Assembly: GCA_019038745.1 (NCBI GenBank) | Contig: JAHOYV010000070.1 | Coordinates: 104,785-168,784, forward strand | Reading direction: 5' to 3' | Length of the DNA stretch: 64,000 bases | DNA from: Gemmatimonadales bacterium | GTDB lineage: Bacteria > Krumholzibacteriota > Krumholzibacteriia > LZORAL124-64-63 | Shown: positions 44,911 to 53,280 of the stretch, piece after piece | How positions within the stretch are numbered: the stretch's first letter is position 1 | Layout: every line of letters starts with the position of its first letter | Program-made: the position numbers and the translations under genes | Notes under the pieces: generated by a model | Database searches by the model: none | Told to the model about the DNA's origin: nothing | Seen by the model: only the letters and a program-made list of their open reading frames with translations

Positions 44911-45792
44911 CTAAATGATGAAAAACCGGAAGTAGTAGTAGAGAACCGGGGCGGTGAACAGCAGGGAGTCGAACCGGTCCAGGACACCCCCATGCCCGGG
45001 GATCAATTCGGCTGAATCCTTGATACCCACATCCCGCTTGATCAGGGATTCAACCAGGTCCCCAAGGATGGCGGCCACTCCCGCCACCAAGCCCAGAGTG
45101 ATGCCCGACAAGGGAGTCAGGAAAGGTACGATCGTGTTGGAGCAACCCCAACCGGCCAGCGCAGCCCCGATCAGACCGCCAACGGCGCCCTCCTTGGTCT
45201 TCTTGGGACTAATGCGTTCAATCAGGGGATGCCTGCCAAGGGCTACTCCCATTATGTAGGCGCCCGTATCGGCGGCCCATGTCACCAAGGCTGCCATAAA
45301 AACCAACCGGGCCCCGATGTAGTCCTCTGCGCCCACGGTCAACGGCAGTTGCCTCAGCATGACCAAATGACTACCCAACCATCCGACGTACATGATCCCG
45401 AACACGGTCACCGCCATGTGCTCCAGGGAATTGGACATGTCCTTGCGGAACACCTCCCTGATCATGATCAGCAACAGGCTCGCCGTCAGAATCAGGGGGA
45501 CAGTGATTCCTTCACGCCAAGCATACCAGCTGATGGACAAGGCACAAAAATAACCCAGCACTTCAAAGGGCCGGTAACCCTTGGCCGCCATCAGGACATA
45601 AAATTCACGCAAACCCAGGAAAATTATCAGATTAACGAGGAACAGAAAAAACAGCCCGCCCCGCAGCGTGATCAGGTAAAAACAAGGAACTCCCAACAGG
45701 ATGATGGTAAGACGGGGCATGACCCCCGCCTTCAGGAAACGTCCCCAGGCGGTAGCCAGGGAAAAGCGGCTGAGTTTCTTCCCATCGATCAC
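44911..45792 (-). CDS. cdsA: Phosphatidate cytidylyltransferase
   Basis: This integral membrane enzyme makes CDP-diacylglycerol from phosphatidate and CTP. It has about eight hydrophobic segments and the family signature near the C-terminus (KRDVGIKDSAELIPGHGG, then LDRFDSLLF). The GTG at 45792 overlaps the uppS stop by four bases (GTGA) and has AGG seven bases upstream. I prefer it to the track start at 45819, which lies further inside uppS. Length is 293 residues. It is part of the conserved block frr-uppS-cdsA-dxr-rseP. Confidence 0.95.
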   Translation of the reverse strand: MIDGKKLSRFSLATAWGRFLKAGVMPRLTIILLGVPCFYLITLRGGLFFLFLVNLIIFLGLREFYVLMAAKGYRPFEVLGYFCALSISWYAWREGITVPLILTASLLLIMIREVFRKDMSNSLEHMAVTVFGIMYVGWLGSHLVMLRQLPLTVGAEDYIGARLVFMAALVTWAADTGAYIMGVALGRHPLIERISPKKTKEGAVGGLIGAALAGWGCSNTIVPFLTPLSGITLGLVAGVAAILGDLVESLIKRDVGIKDSAELIPGHGGVLDRFDSLLFTAPVLYYYFRFFII

Positions 45793-46652
45793 GGAATCAC
45801 CTTCAACAATCGCCGCCACCCACCGGGAGCGGAGAGGGATGTCCTGTCCTGCCCAAGCTCTGAAGCTCCGAACTCGGGTAAGGCGCCGAAACGGCGCTCA
45901 CGATTCTGAAAATCGGCGACGGCCAGCATCAGATCCCTCTCCTGGAAATCAGGCCAAAGGACGGGTGTTATCAGGATCTCGGAGTAGGCCGTTTGCCAGA
46001 TCAGGAAATTGCTCAACCGGGCTTCGCCGCTGGTCCGGATGACGAGATCCGGGTCGGGCAAGTCTGGAGTGTACAGACCGCGGCGGAACTCATCCTCATC
46101 CACCTGCTCTTCCGTTATCTCTCCGGCCGCGAGCCGGCGGGCCAGGACCAGGGCCGCATGAATGACCTCCTGCCGTCCACCATAGGCCAGGGCAAGGTTC
46201 AAGGTAAGGTTTTTGTTTTCCGCCAGAAAAACGATGGCCCTTTCCAGAGCCGCCCTGGCTTTATCGGGTAGCTGGTCCAATGCACCGGAGGCCACGACCC
46301 GGATTCCCTGCCGGTTTAGATCTTCCACCTCGGCCAGGAGGGTTTCCTGCAGAAAAAGCCAGAGAGCCTTGACCTCGGACTGTGGCCGCTTGAAATTTTC
46401 TTGGCTGAAGGTGTAGAGGGTCAGATTGCCCACGCCCAACTTTCGGCAGGCCTGCAAACAGCGGCGAACCGAATGACGCCCTGCCCGGTGCCCGGCAATC
46501 CGTGGCAAAAAACGGCGTTTGGCCCAGCGACCATTGCCATCCATGATTATGGCCACGTGCGCAGGGATATCCCCCCGTCCCTTCACTTCCTCCAGGAGAC
46601 GGTCATCGTCCAGGGCTGCCAATTTCTGCAAATTCTTCGGATCACCCCTCAT
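45789..46652 (-). CDS. uppS: Isoprenyl transferase (undecaprenyl diphosphate synthase)
   Basis: This cis-prenyltransferase elongates farnesyl diphosphate to the C55 carrier lipid used for cell wall and O-antigen. The N-terminal active site HVAIIMDGNGRWAKRR contains the catalytic Asp. LTLYTFSQENFKRP and the C-terminal PDPDLVIRTSGEARLSNFL are both standard. The length of 287 residues includes a modest N-terminal extension. AAGGGGTGTCACG precedes the ATG. It follows frr by 11 bases. Confidence 0.95.
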   Translation of the reverse strand: MRGDPKNLQKLAALDDDRLLEEVKGRGDIPAHVAIIMDGNGRWAKRRFLPRIAGHRAGRHSVRRCLQACRKLGVGNLTLYTFSQENFKRPQSEVKALWLFLQETLLAEVEDLNRQGIRVVASGALDQLPDKARAALERAIVFLAENKNLTLNLALAYGGRQEVIHAALVLARRLAAGEITEEQVDEDEFRRGLYTPDLPDPDLVIRTSGEARLSNFLIWQTAYSEILITPVLWPDFQERDLMLAVADFQNRERRFGALPEFGASELGQDRTSLSAPGGWRRLLKVIP

Positions 46653-46663
46653 CGTGACACCCC

Positions 46664-47221
46664 TTACAATTCCATTATTTCCTCTTGTTTGGAGGAGATG
46701 ACCTTGTCGATCACACCACAGTACTTGTCTGTAAGTTCCTGGACCAGGTCACGTTCGCGATGCAGATCGTCCTCCGTGATGGTTCCGGCCTTCTCTTCCT
46801 TCTTGAGGACGTCGTTGGCCTCTTGGCGGACCTTGCGAATGGCAACTTTGGTTTCCTCGCCCATTTCACGGGCCTGCTTGCTCAGCTCCTTGCGTCTTTC
46901 CTCTGTCAATTCAGGAATCTGCAGGCGGATCATCATGCCATCGCTGGCGGGATTCAAACCCAGGTTGCTGGCCTGGATGGCTTTCTCGATCTCACCGATG
47001 GACGACCGGTCAAAGGGCTTGACTGTCAGCAACCGAGGCTCGGGGGCCGCTACGGTGGCCAGTTGCTTCAAGGGAGTAGGCGCACCGTAGTACTCCACGT
47101 TGATCCCGTCCAGGATCAGTGGCGAAGCCTTGCCGGTCCGGATTTTGGTCAACCGGCCATCAATGGTCTCCATGACTTCATCCATCGCAAGTTCAGCGTT
47201 TTCTGTCGCTTCAGCACTCAT
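46664..47221 (-). CDS. frr: Ribosome recycling factor
   Basis: This 185-residue protein releases ribosomes from mRNA after termination, together with EF-G. It shows the complete RRF pattern: RTGKASPLILDGINVEYYG, the conserved PFDRSSIGEIEKAI, then LNPASDGMMIRLQIPELTEE and the coiled-coil helix RKELSKQAREMGEE. AAAGGAGTAAAAAACC precedes the ATG. It follows pyrH by six bases, the usual order. Confidence 0.97.
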   Translation of the reverse strand: MSAEATENAELAMDEVMETIDGRLTKIRTGKASPLILDGINVEYYGAPTPLKQLATVAAPEPRLLTVKPFDRSSIGEIEKAIQASNLGLNPASDGMMIRLQIPELTEERRKELSKQAREMGEETKVAIRKVRQEANDVLKKEEKAGTITEDDLHRERDLVQELTDKYCGVIDKVISSKQEEIMEL

Positions 47222-47227
47222 GGTTTT

Positions 47228-47935
47228 TTACTCCTTTGTGATCCATGTTCCCGGTTGTGTTCCCTCGATGGTCCGGATGAGGTTTTTCGGATCTGATATA
47301 TCGAAAACGAACATCGGCATTCCCTGCTCGGCACAGAGAGTAACGGCCGTCAGGTCCATGACCTGCAGCTGCCGGGCCAGGACATCGTCGTATGTCAGCT
47401 TCTCAAAACGACGGGCATCCTTGTGTTGATGAGGATCCTTGTCATAAACCCCATCTACCTGGGTACCCTTGATCAGGGCGTCGGCGCTGATCTCCAGGGC
47501 TCTCAGGGCAGCAGCCGAATCGGTGGTGAAGTAGGGATTACCAGTTCCGCCCGCAAAGATCAGGACGTAGCCCGCCTGCATCAGACCCAGGGCCGTGTCA
47601 CGAGCAAAAGCAACCGTCAAGGGACGTTGTTCGCGCGGGCTTAGGATTTTGGCTTTCAGCCCGTCGGCGCGCAGATAGTCCCTTAAAATGGCGGCATTCA
47701 TTACCGTGCCCAACATTCCGACGTTGTCGGCGGTAACCCTGTCGACGGTTTCGAGGTTGGCCGACCGGGCCCGGAAAATGTTTCCCGCTCCGATAACGAT
47801 ACCCACCTGCACTCCAAGCTGGACTGTCTGGTGGATGGCATGGGACAAGGCCAAGAGCCCTTCATGGCTGTATTGTTCATTGCCTCCTCCGAGCGCCTCC
47901 CCGCTGAGTTTCAAAAGAATCCTGGTGAATTTCAC
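47228..47935 (-). CDS. pyrH: Uridylate kinase
   Basis: This hexameric amino-acid-kinase-fold enzyme phosphorylates UMP to UDP. Motifs include RILLKLSGEALGG, GIVIGAGNIFRA, FAGGTGNPYFTTDSAAALRA and VDGVYDKDPH. The length of 235 residues is normal. The start is GTG, with AAGGAGGAAAGG upstream. It lies after the tsf terminator, so its expression needs read-through or a promoter in the short 47936-47979 stretch. I see no convincing promoter there. Confidence 0.97.
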   Translation of the reverse strand: MKFTRILLKLSGEALGGGNEQYSHEGLLALSHAIHQTVQLGVQVGIVIGAGNIFRARSANLETVDRVTADNVGMLGTVMNAAILRDYLRADGLKAKILSPREQRPLTVAFARDTALGLMQAGYVLIFAGGTGNPYFTTDSAAALRALEISADALIKGTQVDGVYDKDPHQHKDARRFEKLTYDDVLARQLQVMDLTAVTLCAEQGMPMFVFDISDPKNLIRTIEGTQPGTWITKE

Positions 47936-47979
47936 GATAGCGACACCTTTCCTCCTTGGGGTCCCTCGCCACTGAGCAG

Positions 47980-48010
47980 AAAAAAAGCCCGGGCTACCGA
48001 AGCCCGGGCT
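47980..48010 (-). terminator. Rho-independent terminator after tsf
   Basis: The minus strand reads AGCCCGGGCT, a five-base loop TCGGT, AGCCCGGGCT, then seven T residues. The perfect ten-base GC-rich stem followed at once by the T run is a textbook intrinsic terminator, 14 bases past the tsf stop. It separates rplM-rpsI-rpsB-tsf from pyrH-frr-uppS-cdsA-dxr-rseP. Confidence 0.92.
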
Positions 48011-48024
48011 CCAAACGGGAGGAA

Positions 48025-48618
48025 CTAGCTGCCGATCTGGAAACGCACGAAACGTTTGATCGCCATGTTCTCGCCCAATTCGCCGATTATGGACTTCAGG
48101 TAATCCTCAACGGTGAGGTCGGGATCCTTGACGTACTTCTGCTCCAGCAGAACGATGTCACTGTAATACTTGTCCACTTTTCCTTCAACAATCTTGTCGA
48201 TGATATTTTCGGGCTTGCCCTGCTCCAGCATTTGACCGCGATAAATATCCTTTTCCTTTTCGATCAGGGTAGGGTCCACTTCATCCCGTGTAACGGCCAG
48301 AGGACTGGCAGCGGCGATATGCATCGCAACGTTGTGGACGAACTCCTGGAAATTGTCCGTACGGGCAACAAAATCAGTCTCGCAGGCTACCTCGATCAGG
48401 ACACCGACCTTGCCCCCCATGTGAATGTAGCTGCCGACGATGCCTTGGCTTGTGTCCCGGCCTTCCTTTTTGGAAGCAGAGGCAATACCCTTCTTGCGCA
48501 GGTACTCGACAGCCTTCTCCATGTCGCCGTCACACTCGGTCAGGGCTTTCTTGCAGTCCATCATGCCCGCGCCTGTTCCTTCGCGGAGCTCCTTGACCAT
48601 TTTTGCGGTGATTCCCAT
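48025..48618 (-). CDS. tsf: Elongation factor Ts
   Basis: This is the guanine nucleotide exchange factor for EF-Tu. The N-terminal domain MVKELREGTGAGMMDCKKAL and the second signature ETDFVARTDNFQEFV are intact. The track opens at 48714, but ATG 48618 has GGAGGAGTT directly upstream and starts at the conserved sequence. The 197-residue protein is the shorter form of EF-Ts with one core subdomain region, found in many phyla. It follows rpsB and ends at a strong terminator. Confidence 0.96.
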   Translation of the reverse strand: MGITAKMVKELREGTGAGMMDCKKALTECDGDMEKAVEYLRKKGIASASKKEGRDTSQGIVGSYIHMGGKVGVLIEVACETDFVARTDNFQEFVHNVAMHIAAASPLAVTRDEVDPTLIEKEKDIYRGQMLEQGKPENIIDKIVEGKVDKYYSDIVLLEQKYVKDPDLTVEDYLKSIIGELGENMAIKRFVRFQIGS

Positions 48619-48740
48619 AACTCCTCCAAGAGATTCCGCCCCGCGGCGGAAGGTAGTAGGGAGCCGGTCTGTGGACCCGACCCCGTTATCGGACGTCGAT
48701 CTCGAGAGACCCAATTCGGGCCTCCCTGTCGAATATTCAA

Positions 48741-49631
48741 TTATTCAGTCTTGTCGGCTGGTTTGGCGTCGGCCTCCGCGGCCTTGGTCACCGGAGCAGA
48801 AGCGGCAGGCGATTCGACCTTGGCCGCATCCCCATCCAGAGTGGCGCTGGCGGCAGCGGCCTCCGTCTTGGATTTGCCCTTGAACTCAGCCATGTTGACG
48901 TCCTTGTTCACCCGCTGATCCGAACCTTCCGACCGCATCGTCTTGCCTTCCTCGAAGGAATTGGAGACGACCCGCGTGAACAGGGTGATGGCCCGGATAG
49001 CATCATCATTGCCGGGGATGGGGAAGGTGACCAGGTTGGGATCGCAGTTCGTGTCCACAACTCCGATGACCGGGATTCCCAGCTTGTTTGCTTCACGAAC
49101 AGCAGTCTCTTCCTCGGCAGTATCAACGACAAAGACCGCGTCGGGCAGGCCCGTCATCTTGCGGATGCCGCCCAGGTTTGTATTCAGCTTCTCGAACTTC
49201 CGGCTCAGATCCAACTGTTCCTTCTTGGAAAAGTTCTCGATCCGGCCATCGTTCATCATGGCTTCGATTTCTTCCAGCTTCTGCACACTTTTATAGATCG
49301 TCTGGTGGTTGGTGAGCATTCCGCCCAGCCAACGTTCGATCACGTAGGGGTTGCCGGATTTTTCCGCATACTCGCGGATCGCTACCTTGGCCTGCTTTTT
49401 GGTGCCGACGAAGAGAACGCTTCCACCCTTGGCACCCACTGTTTTCAGAAAAGCGCAGGCCTTGTTGAGGGCCTTGAGGGTCCGCTGCAGATCGATGATG
49501 TAAATGCCACCCCGGGCAATGAAGATGTATGGCTTCATCTTGGGGTTCCACTTGCGGGTCTGGTGTCCGAAGTGGACTCCCGCTTCAAGCAGGTCTTTCA
49601 AACCGATATTACTGGGATTATTCACGGACAT
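48741..49631 (-). CDS. rpsB: Small ribosomal subunit protein S2
   Basis: The S2 core is complete: LLEAGVHFGHQTRKWNPKM at the N-terminus, then YVIERWLGGMLTNHQTI and PVIGVVDTNCDPNLV, with PIPGNDDAIRAI near the end of the core. The C-terminus carries about 60 extra residues, rich in Ala, Lys and acidic residues (for example SATLDGDAAKVESPA), beyond the bacterial core. The track starts at 49766; ATG 49631 has GGAGGAACGAA upstream and begins the conserved N-terminus. The 198-base region before it can fold strongly (separate entry). tsf follows after 122 bases. Confidence 0.96.
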   Translation of the reverse strand: MSVNNPSNIGLKDLLEAGVHFGHQTRKWNPKMKPYIFIARGGIYIIDLQRTLKALNKACAFLKTVGAKGGSVLFVGTKKQAKVAIREYAEKSGNPYVIERWLGGMLTNHQTIYKSVQKLEEIEAMMNDGRIENFSKKEQLDLSRKFEKLNTNLGGIRKMTGLPDAVFVVDTAEEETAVREANKLGIPVIGVVDTNCDPNLVTFPIPGNDDAIRAITLFTRVVSNSFEEGKTMRSEGSDQRVNKDVNMAEFKGKSKTEAAAASATLDGDAAKVESPAASAPVTKAAEADAKPADKTE

Positions 49632-49829
49632 TTCGTTCCTCCAAAAATAAGGTTGGGCCTCCCCGGCCATCGGCGAAGTGGGATAAACACCCAAGCCTTT
49701 CGACTTCGGCGCCACCTGATCCCCTTCTCCGGCCGGGTGTGATTTTGATTCGCGAGCCGCGAACACAAGGAACGCAGACTCTGCGAATCATATTTTTCCA
49801 AGCTTGATGCCGGGCGAACCCGGGGCATC
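49632..49829 (-). promoter_or_regulatory. Foldable leader of rpsB-tsf, possible r-protein regulatory RNA
   Basis: On the minus strand several nested pairings can be read. CCCGGCC (49737-49731) pairs with GGCCGGG (49668-49662). Inside it, the GAAGT and ACTTC arms with flanking GGC/GCC close a small hairpin TGGG-tgtttat-CCCA. Upstream, GATTCGC (49789-49783) pairs with GCGAATC (49753-49747). The stretch ends next to the GGAGGAACGAA ribosome binding site. Autogenous control of rpsB by a leader is known in Proteobacteria; this sequence need not be the same element. Confidence 0.45.
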
Positions 49830-49840
49830 TTAACGCTTGG
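49798..49840 (-). other. Long hairpin spanning the rpsI stop codon
   Basis: On the minus strand CCAAGC in the last codons of rpsI pairs with GCTTGG 30 bases later. Inside, GATG pairs with CATC and CCGGG with CCCGG around a TTCG tetraloop. No T run follows, so it is not a standard terminator. It may be an RNA processing or stability element between rpsI and rpsB. Confidence 0.5.
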
Positions 49841-50216
49841 AGAACTGGAACCGTTTGCGAGCGCCGGGCTGACCGTACTTCTTGCGCTCCACCATACGGG
49901 AATCGCGAGTCAGGTAGCCTTTACTGCGCAAGGGTTTGCGATACTCGTCGTTGGCAACCAGCAGGGCGCGGGCCAAACCGTGGCGCAATGCACCGGCCTG
50001 CCCGGTGATACCGCCGCCCTTGACCGTGCACCAGACGTCGAACTCTCCCTCGAGGCCCAGAGCCGTCAAAGGCATCAGGGCCTGCTGACGAACCGCCTCG
50101 CCGAAGTACTCCTCGACCGTCCGGTTGTTGACGTTGATCTTACCGGTACCTTGAGTGATCCAGATCCGGGCCACGGCTGTTTTCCGACGACCAGTGGCGT
50201 AATACCGCTCTTCCAA
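49830..50216 (-). CDS. rpsI: Small ribosomal subunit protein S9
   Basis: The 128-residue protein matches S9 in full: [16 protein letters not shown] at the start, [19 protein letters not shown] in the middle, and [20 protein letters not shown] followed by the C-terminal FSKR that reaches the P-site tRNA. The TTG start is supported by GGAGGTAAGAGAG upstream. It follows rplM by 71 bases, the usual pairing. Its 3' end is part of a long hairpin. Confidence 0.97.
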   Translation of the reverse strand: MEERYYATGRRKTAVARIWITQGTGKINVNNRTVEEYFGEAVRQQALMPLTALGLEGEFDVWCTVKGGGITGQAGALRHGLARALLVANDEYRKPLRSKGYLTRDSRMVERKKYGQPGARKRFQFSKR

Positions 50217-50287
50217 CTCTCTTACCTCCGACTTGACTGATCAAAGCCCCACGGGGCAAATTAATGAAATCCCGAGCAGAACTCTTC

Positions 50288-50719
50288 TCAGGAAATTTCG
50301 ATATTCTTCGGCTGCTGCGGACCGTGGGGGTGTTCCCCGTTGGCATAGACACGCAGGTTGGTCAACTGTTTCCGGCCAAGCTTGGTCTTGGGCAACATGC
50401 CCTTGACGGCCCGCATGATGACATCTTCGGGACACGTCTCCATCAACTTCTTCAGGGGTGTCACCCGCTGCCCACCCATATAACCGGTATGATGCAGGTA
50501 TACCTTCTTGTCCAACTTCTGGCCGGTGAACTTCACCTTGGCAGCGTTCAGGACGATTACGTTGTCGCCCATGTCCAGACTGGCGGTGAAGGTCGGCTTA
50601 TGCTTGCCCCTCAGAAAGGTGGCCACCCGGGTAGCCAGGCGCCCCAGAGGGATTCCTTCGGCATCCAGAACCAGCCAATCCTTGGCAATTTCGCCCTGCT
50701 TCATACTGTAGGTCTTCAC
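50288..50719 (-). CDS. rplM: Large ribosomal subunit protein L13
   Basis: The protein is standard L13: KTYSMKQGEIAKDWLVLDAE, then LATRVATFLRGKHKPTF and DMGDNVIVLNAAKVKFTGQK, with RAVKGMLPKTKLG near the end. The track starts at 50782. The GTG at 50719 has AAGGAGTGGATTCA upstream and gives the normal 143 residues. It is the first gene of the long leftward block. A good promoter lies about 205 bases upstream. Confidence 0.97.
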   Translation of the reverse strand: MKTYSMKQGEIAKDWLVLDAEGIPLGRLATRVATFLRGKHKPTFTASLDMGDNVIVLNAAKVKFTGQKLDKKVYLHHTGYMGGQRVTPLKKLMETCPEDVIMRAVKGMLPKTKLGRKQLTNLRVYANGEHPHGPQQPKNIEIS

Positions 50720-51103
50720 TGAATCCACTCCTTGCAAACCGGGAAGGCCGGCTTTTACCATGAAATCATCCACCCAGCACATACCAGCGCACTCGCACCG
50801 GCCGTGCCCGACAGAATTACGTAACCTATTGACCTGACATCAGTAAAGCCGGATTCCAGCAGTACTGGAAATGGCCCACACATCCCAAAAGACCGCCTTT
50901 CGAGCTGATGCAGGGCTGATAAACTAGCCACGTGAAGCCCGAATGTCAAGCTGAGGTGACCCCATTATTCAGCCAATTGGAGAGGCCCGAAGCAACGTTC
51001 TGAGCTTGCCGCCCTATTGCCAAATACTACCCATTGCCTATCTTTCCGGCGACCGCATCTGCCACGGCCCCGACCACCCTTTCCCAATCTACGAGGCTCC
51101 ACC
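50720..51103. other. Intergenic region between rplM and the EamA gene
   Basis: This 384-base stretch has no gene. It holds the rplM promoter (50921-50949) and a leader of about 195 bases in which CCAG-tactg-CTGG could form a small hairpin. The right part (50950-51103) is pyrimidine-rich on the plus strand before the EamA ribosome binding site. No clear EamA promoter was found. Confidence 0.6.
50921..50949 (-). promoter_or_regulatory. Promoter of the rplM-rpsI-rpsB-tsf operon
   Basis: The minus strand has a perfect -35 TTGACA (50949-50944), a 17-base spacer and TAGTTT (50926-50921), a four-of-six -10. Predicted transcription starts near 50914, giving a long untranslated leader before the GTG of rplM. 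Confidence 0.6.
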
Positions 51104-51997
51104 TTGAGCAACAATCGCAATCTTGACCGCAGGGGCCTCCTCAACCTCATGATTGTGTATTTCGTTTGGGGCAGCACTTACCTTGCGATCCGAATCGCTG
51201 TACGCGAAGGGTCCGGCTTCCCGCCCTTCACCATGGCCGCTCTACGAGTATTCACCGCCGCTGCAATTCTCCTGGGTTGGGCCTGGATCCGGGGTGAGCG
51301 CATCCGCTTGACCTCCGGCGAGTGGGTCCTGATGGGCGGCAGCGGAGCATTGCTCTGGCTGGGCGGCAACGGTCTGGTGACATGGGCCGAGATGAGGGCT
51401 TCTTCAGGAATGGCCGCCCTTTTGGTGGCCGCCATGCCCATCTGGGCCGAATTGATCGCCATTATCCTGGATCGCCGGCCTCCATCAGCACGTTTATCCG
51501 CTTCCATCCTGCTTGGGTTCCTGGGCGTTGCCATCCTGTCCTGGCCTGTTTTGCGTCAGGGAAATTCGAAGGATATTCTATCGATCATCGCCTTACTGCT
51601 GGCTCCACTTTTCTGGGCCCTCGGCTCGATCTGGTATCAACGTTGCCGGACGGATCTGGGCACGCGGGCGGTTTCCGGCTGGCAACAATTGCTCGGAGGA
51701 GTCTCGTTCCTGGCGGTGATCCTGATCCGGAAAGAGCCCCTGCCCCATCCCACGACGGAAGCCTGGATAGCCTGGGGTTACCTGGCTCTATTTGGATCCG
51801 TGCTGGCCTTCACTTCATACATGGTCACGTTACGGACCCTACCCTACGGAATCGTGGTTACCTATGCCTATGTCAACCCGGTGATCGCTGTATTCCTGGG
51901 TTGGCTGATCCTGGATGAGCCAGTAACTGGCTGGACACTTGCGGGAGCGGGGCTGGTAATAGCGGGTGTATTGGGCATCTTCCAGAACCGGGATTAA
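51104..51997 (+). CDS. EamA-family (drug/metabolite) transporter
   Basis: This 297-residue inner-membrane protein has ten predicted membrane segments in two EamA repeats. The first begins VYFVWGSTYLAIRIAV and the second covers roughly residues 155-290, ending with the typical LDEPVTGWTLAGAGLVIAGV. It resembles the YedA/RhaT-like exporters of amino acids or other metabolites. The track start at 51017 adds a Pro/Arg-rich segment; TTG 51104 has GAGG upstream and fits the family. The substrate is unknown. It is convergent with the Rsm22 gene. Confidence 0.88.
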   Translation: MSNNRNLDRRGLLNLMIVYFVWGSTYLAIRIAVREGSGFPPFTMAALRVFTAAAILLGWAWIRGERIRLTSGEWVLMGGSGALLWLGGNGLVTWAEMRASSGMAALLVAAMPIWAELIAIILDRRPPSARLSASILLGFLGVAILSWPVLRQGNSKDILSIIALLLAPLFWALGSIWYQRCRTDLGTRAVSGWQQLLGGVSFLAVILIRKEPLPHPTTEAWIAWGYLALFGSVLAFTSYMVTLRTLPYGIVVTYAYVNPVIAVFLGWLILDEPVTGWTLAGAGLVIAGVLGIFQNRD

Positions 51998-52029
51998 GCC
52001 CGCCAACCAACGCCCCATTCCCTGAATTT

Positions 52030-53280
52030 CTAACGAGAAGCCCGCGGCAGTATCAAAGCACCGGACTTGGAATCCCGACGTAGGTCCCGTGGCCATTGGA
52101 CAATGGCAACGTCACCGGGATGGAGCCCCCCCATCCTAATGCCAGCAGGACTCGCCCCGCGGTTACTATGAGATTTCTCTTCCAAAAGCAGCAAACCCCG
52201 ATCAGAGCAGGCGTAGCGTCCCTGTTTCCAATCAGGCAACTCGAAAGGCTCGGAAACCACAAGCGCCAAACCCTCACCTTGACGAACCCGGGGAAACGGT
52301 CGGATCGAGATCGGGGAATCCGGCCGGGTCAGCAGCAGAAAAGACAGGCTGGCTCGCTCCTTGGGCAACTTCACCTTGCGGGCCAGTTTGTGCAACCAGC
52401 CGGGCGCCCCTTCAGATGAAAAGGTAAAGTGACACCACGCCCCACTCCGGGCTCCGGGTAAGGGGCACTCCACCGCGTGGGGACAGGGAGCGGCCACGCG
52501 CCAGCCCTGTTCCAGGGCGGCCCGACGCATCCGAACCAGTTGTCGTCCCGCCGGTCTTGTTCCCGGTTCTATCAGTAGAACGGCCCCTTTCGAGGTCACC
52601 TGCTTCTGCCAGCGGACCAGGATTCGGTCCTCCAAACCCCCACCGATTCCCTCATCCTCGTCTGAACTTCCGGCTCTTGCAGAGCCCCGACCGGCTCGCG
52701 AAGATCGGGCGGAGGTCTCCAGCTCATTCAAAAAGTTGGCGGCAACCAACAGATCGGCCTTGGGTAGCCGTCCATGTCCCGCCAGTGACCGTTCGGTACG
52801 CACCTTCCAGTTTGTTGTCGCGGTTCCAGTCATGGCGCTGAAGAGATCGCGGCCTGCCTTCAACGCGGGCTCGGCCCGATCCACTGCGATGTATTCCATC
52901 GAGCGGTCCCGTAAATCCGGCCGGCCCAGCCAAAGGGCCAAAAGAAAAGTCAGGGGACCTGCCCCGAGATCAACGATCCGGGAGCCGGCGGGAAGATCCA
53001 GACCCAGGCCCTGCAACAAAATTCCCTGCCGAAACAGATTCCAGGGCATGAACCAGCGCAGGTAGGCGGACAGATACTCGGGACGAGTCATGTAGTCCCG
53101 AGGCCAGTCGCTCCGATCGGTGGTCAGAAATGTAGAGAGTTGCCGCACCACACCGGGCAGGGCGGCCCGGTGCTTGGGGCGAAGGGAGCAGGCAGAATCC
53201 AGGGCATCGGCGAATTTCTCCAGTCCCCGCGTCAACTCAGGTCCCGGAACGGGAAACAAGGAATATCCGTAGTGACTCAT
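52030..53280 (-). CDS. Rsm22-family SAM-dependent methyltransferase-like protein
   Basis: The 416-residue protein resembles bacterial relatives of mitochondrial Rsm22/METTL17, factors for assembly of the small ribosomal subunit. A helical N-terminus contains RPEYLSAYLRWFMPWN. A SAM-binding motif VDLGAGPL lies near residue 103. The family's cysteine cluster appears as PCPHAVECP (Cys266, Cys272) and WCHFTF (Cys283), consistent with iron-sulfur or metal binding. An acidic/Ser-Arg insert (about 190-215) interrupts the fold. The start overlaps the hldD stop by four bases (ATGA). It is the last gene of the asd-led run. Assignment rests on motifs and order. Confidence 0.82.
   Translation of the reverse strand: MSHYGYSLFPVPGPELTRGLEKFADALDSACSLRPKHRAALPGVVRQLSTFLTTDRSDWPRDYMTRPEYLSAYLRWFMPWNLFRQGILLQGLGLDLPAGSRIVDLGAGPLTFLLALWLGRPDLRDRSMEYIAVDRAEPALKAGRDLFSAMTGTATTNWKVRTERSLAGHGRLPKADLLVAANFLNELETSARSSRAGRGSARAGSSDEDEGIGGGLEDRILVRWQKQVTSKGAVLLIEPGTRPAGRQLVRMRRAALEQGWRVAAPCPHAVECPLPGARSGAWCHFTFSSEGAPGWLHKLARKVKLPKERASLSFLLLTRPDSPISIRPFPRVRQGEGLALVVSEPFELPDWKQGRYACSDRGLLLLEEKSHSNRGASPAGIRMGGLHPGDVAIVQWPRDLRRDSKSGALILPRASR

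Noticed and set aside
47986-48010. Palindrome AGCCCGGGCT repeated, considered as a protein binding site
   Set aside because: Position just after tsf and the following T run fit an intrinsic terminator.
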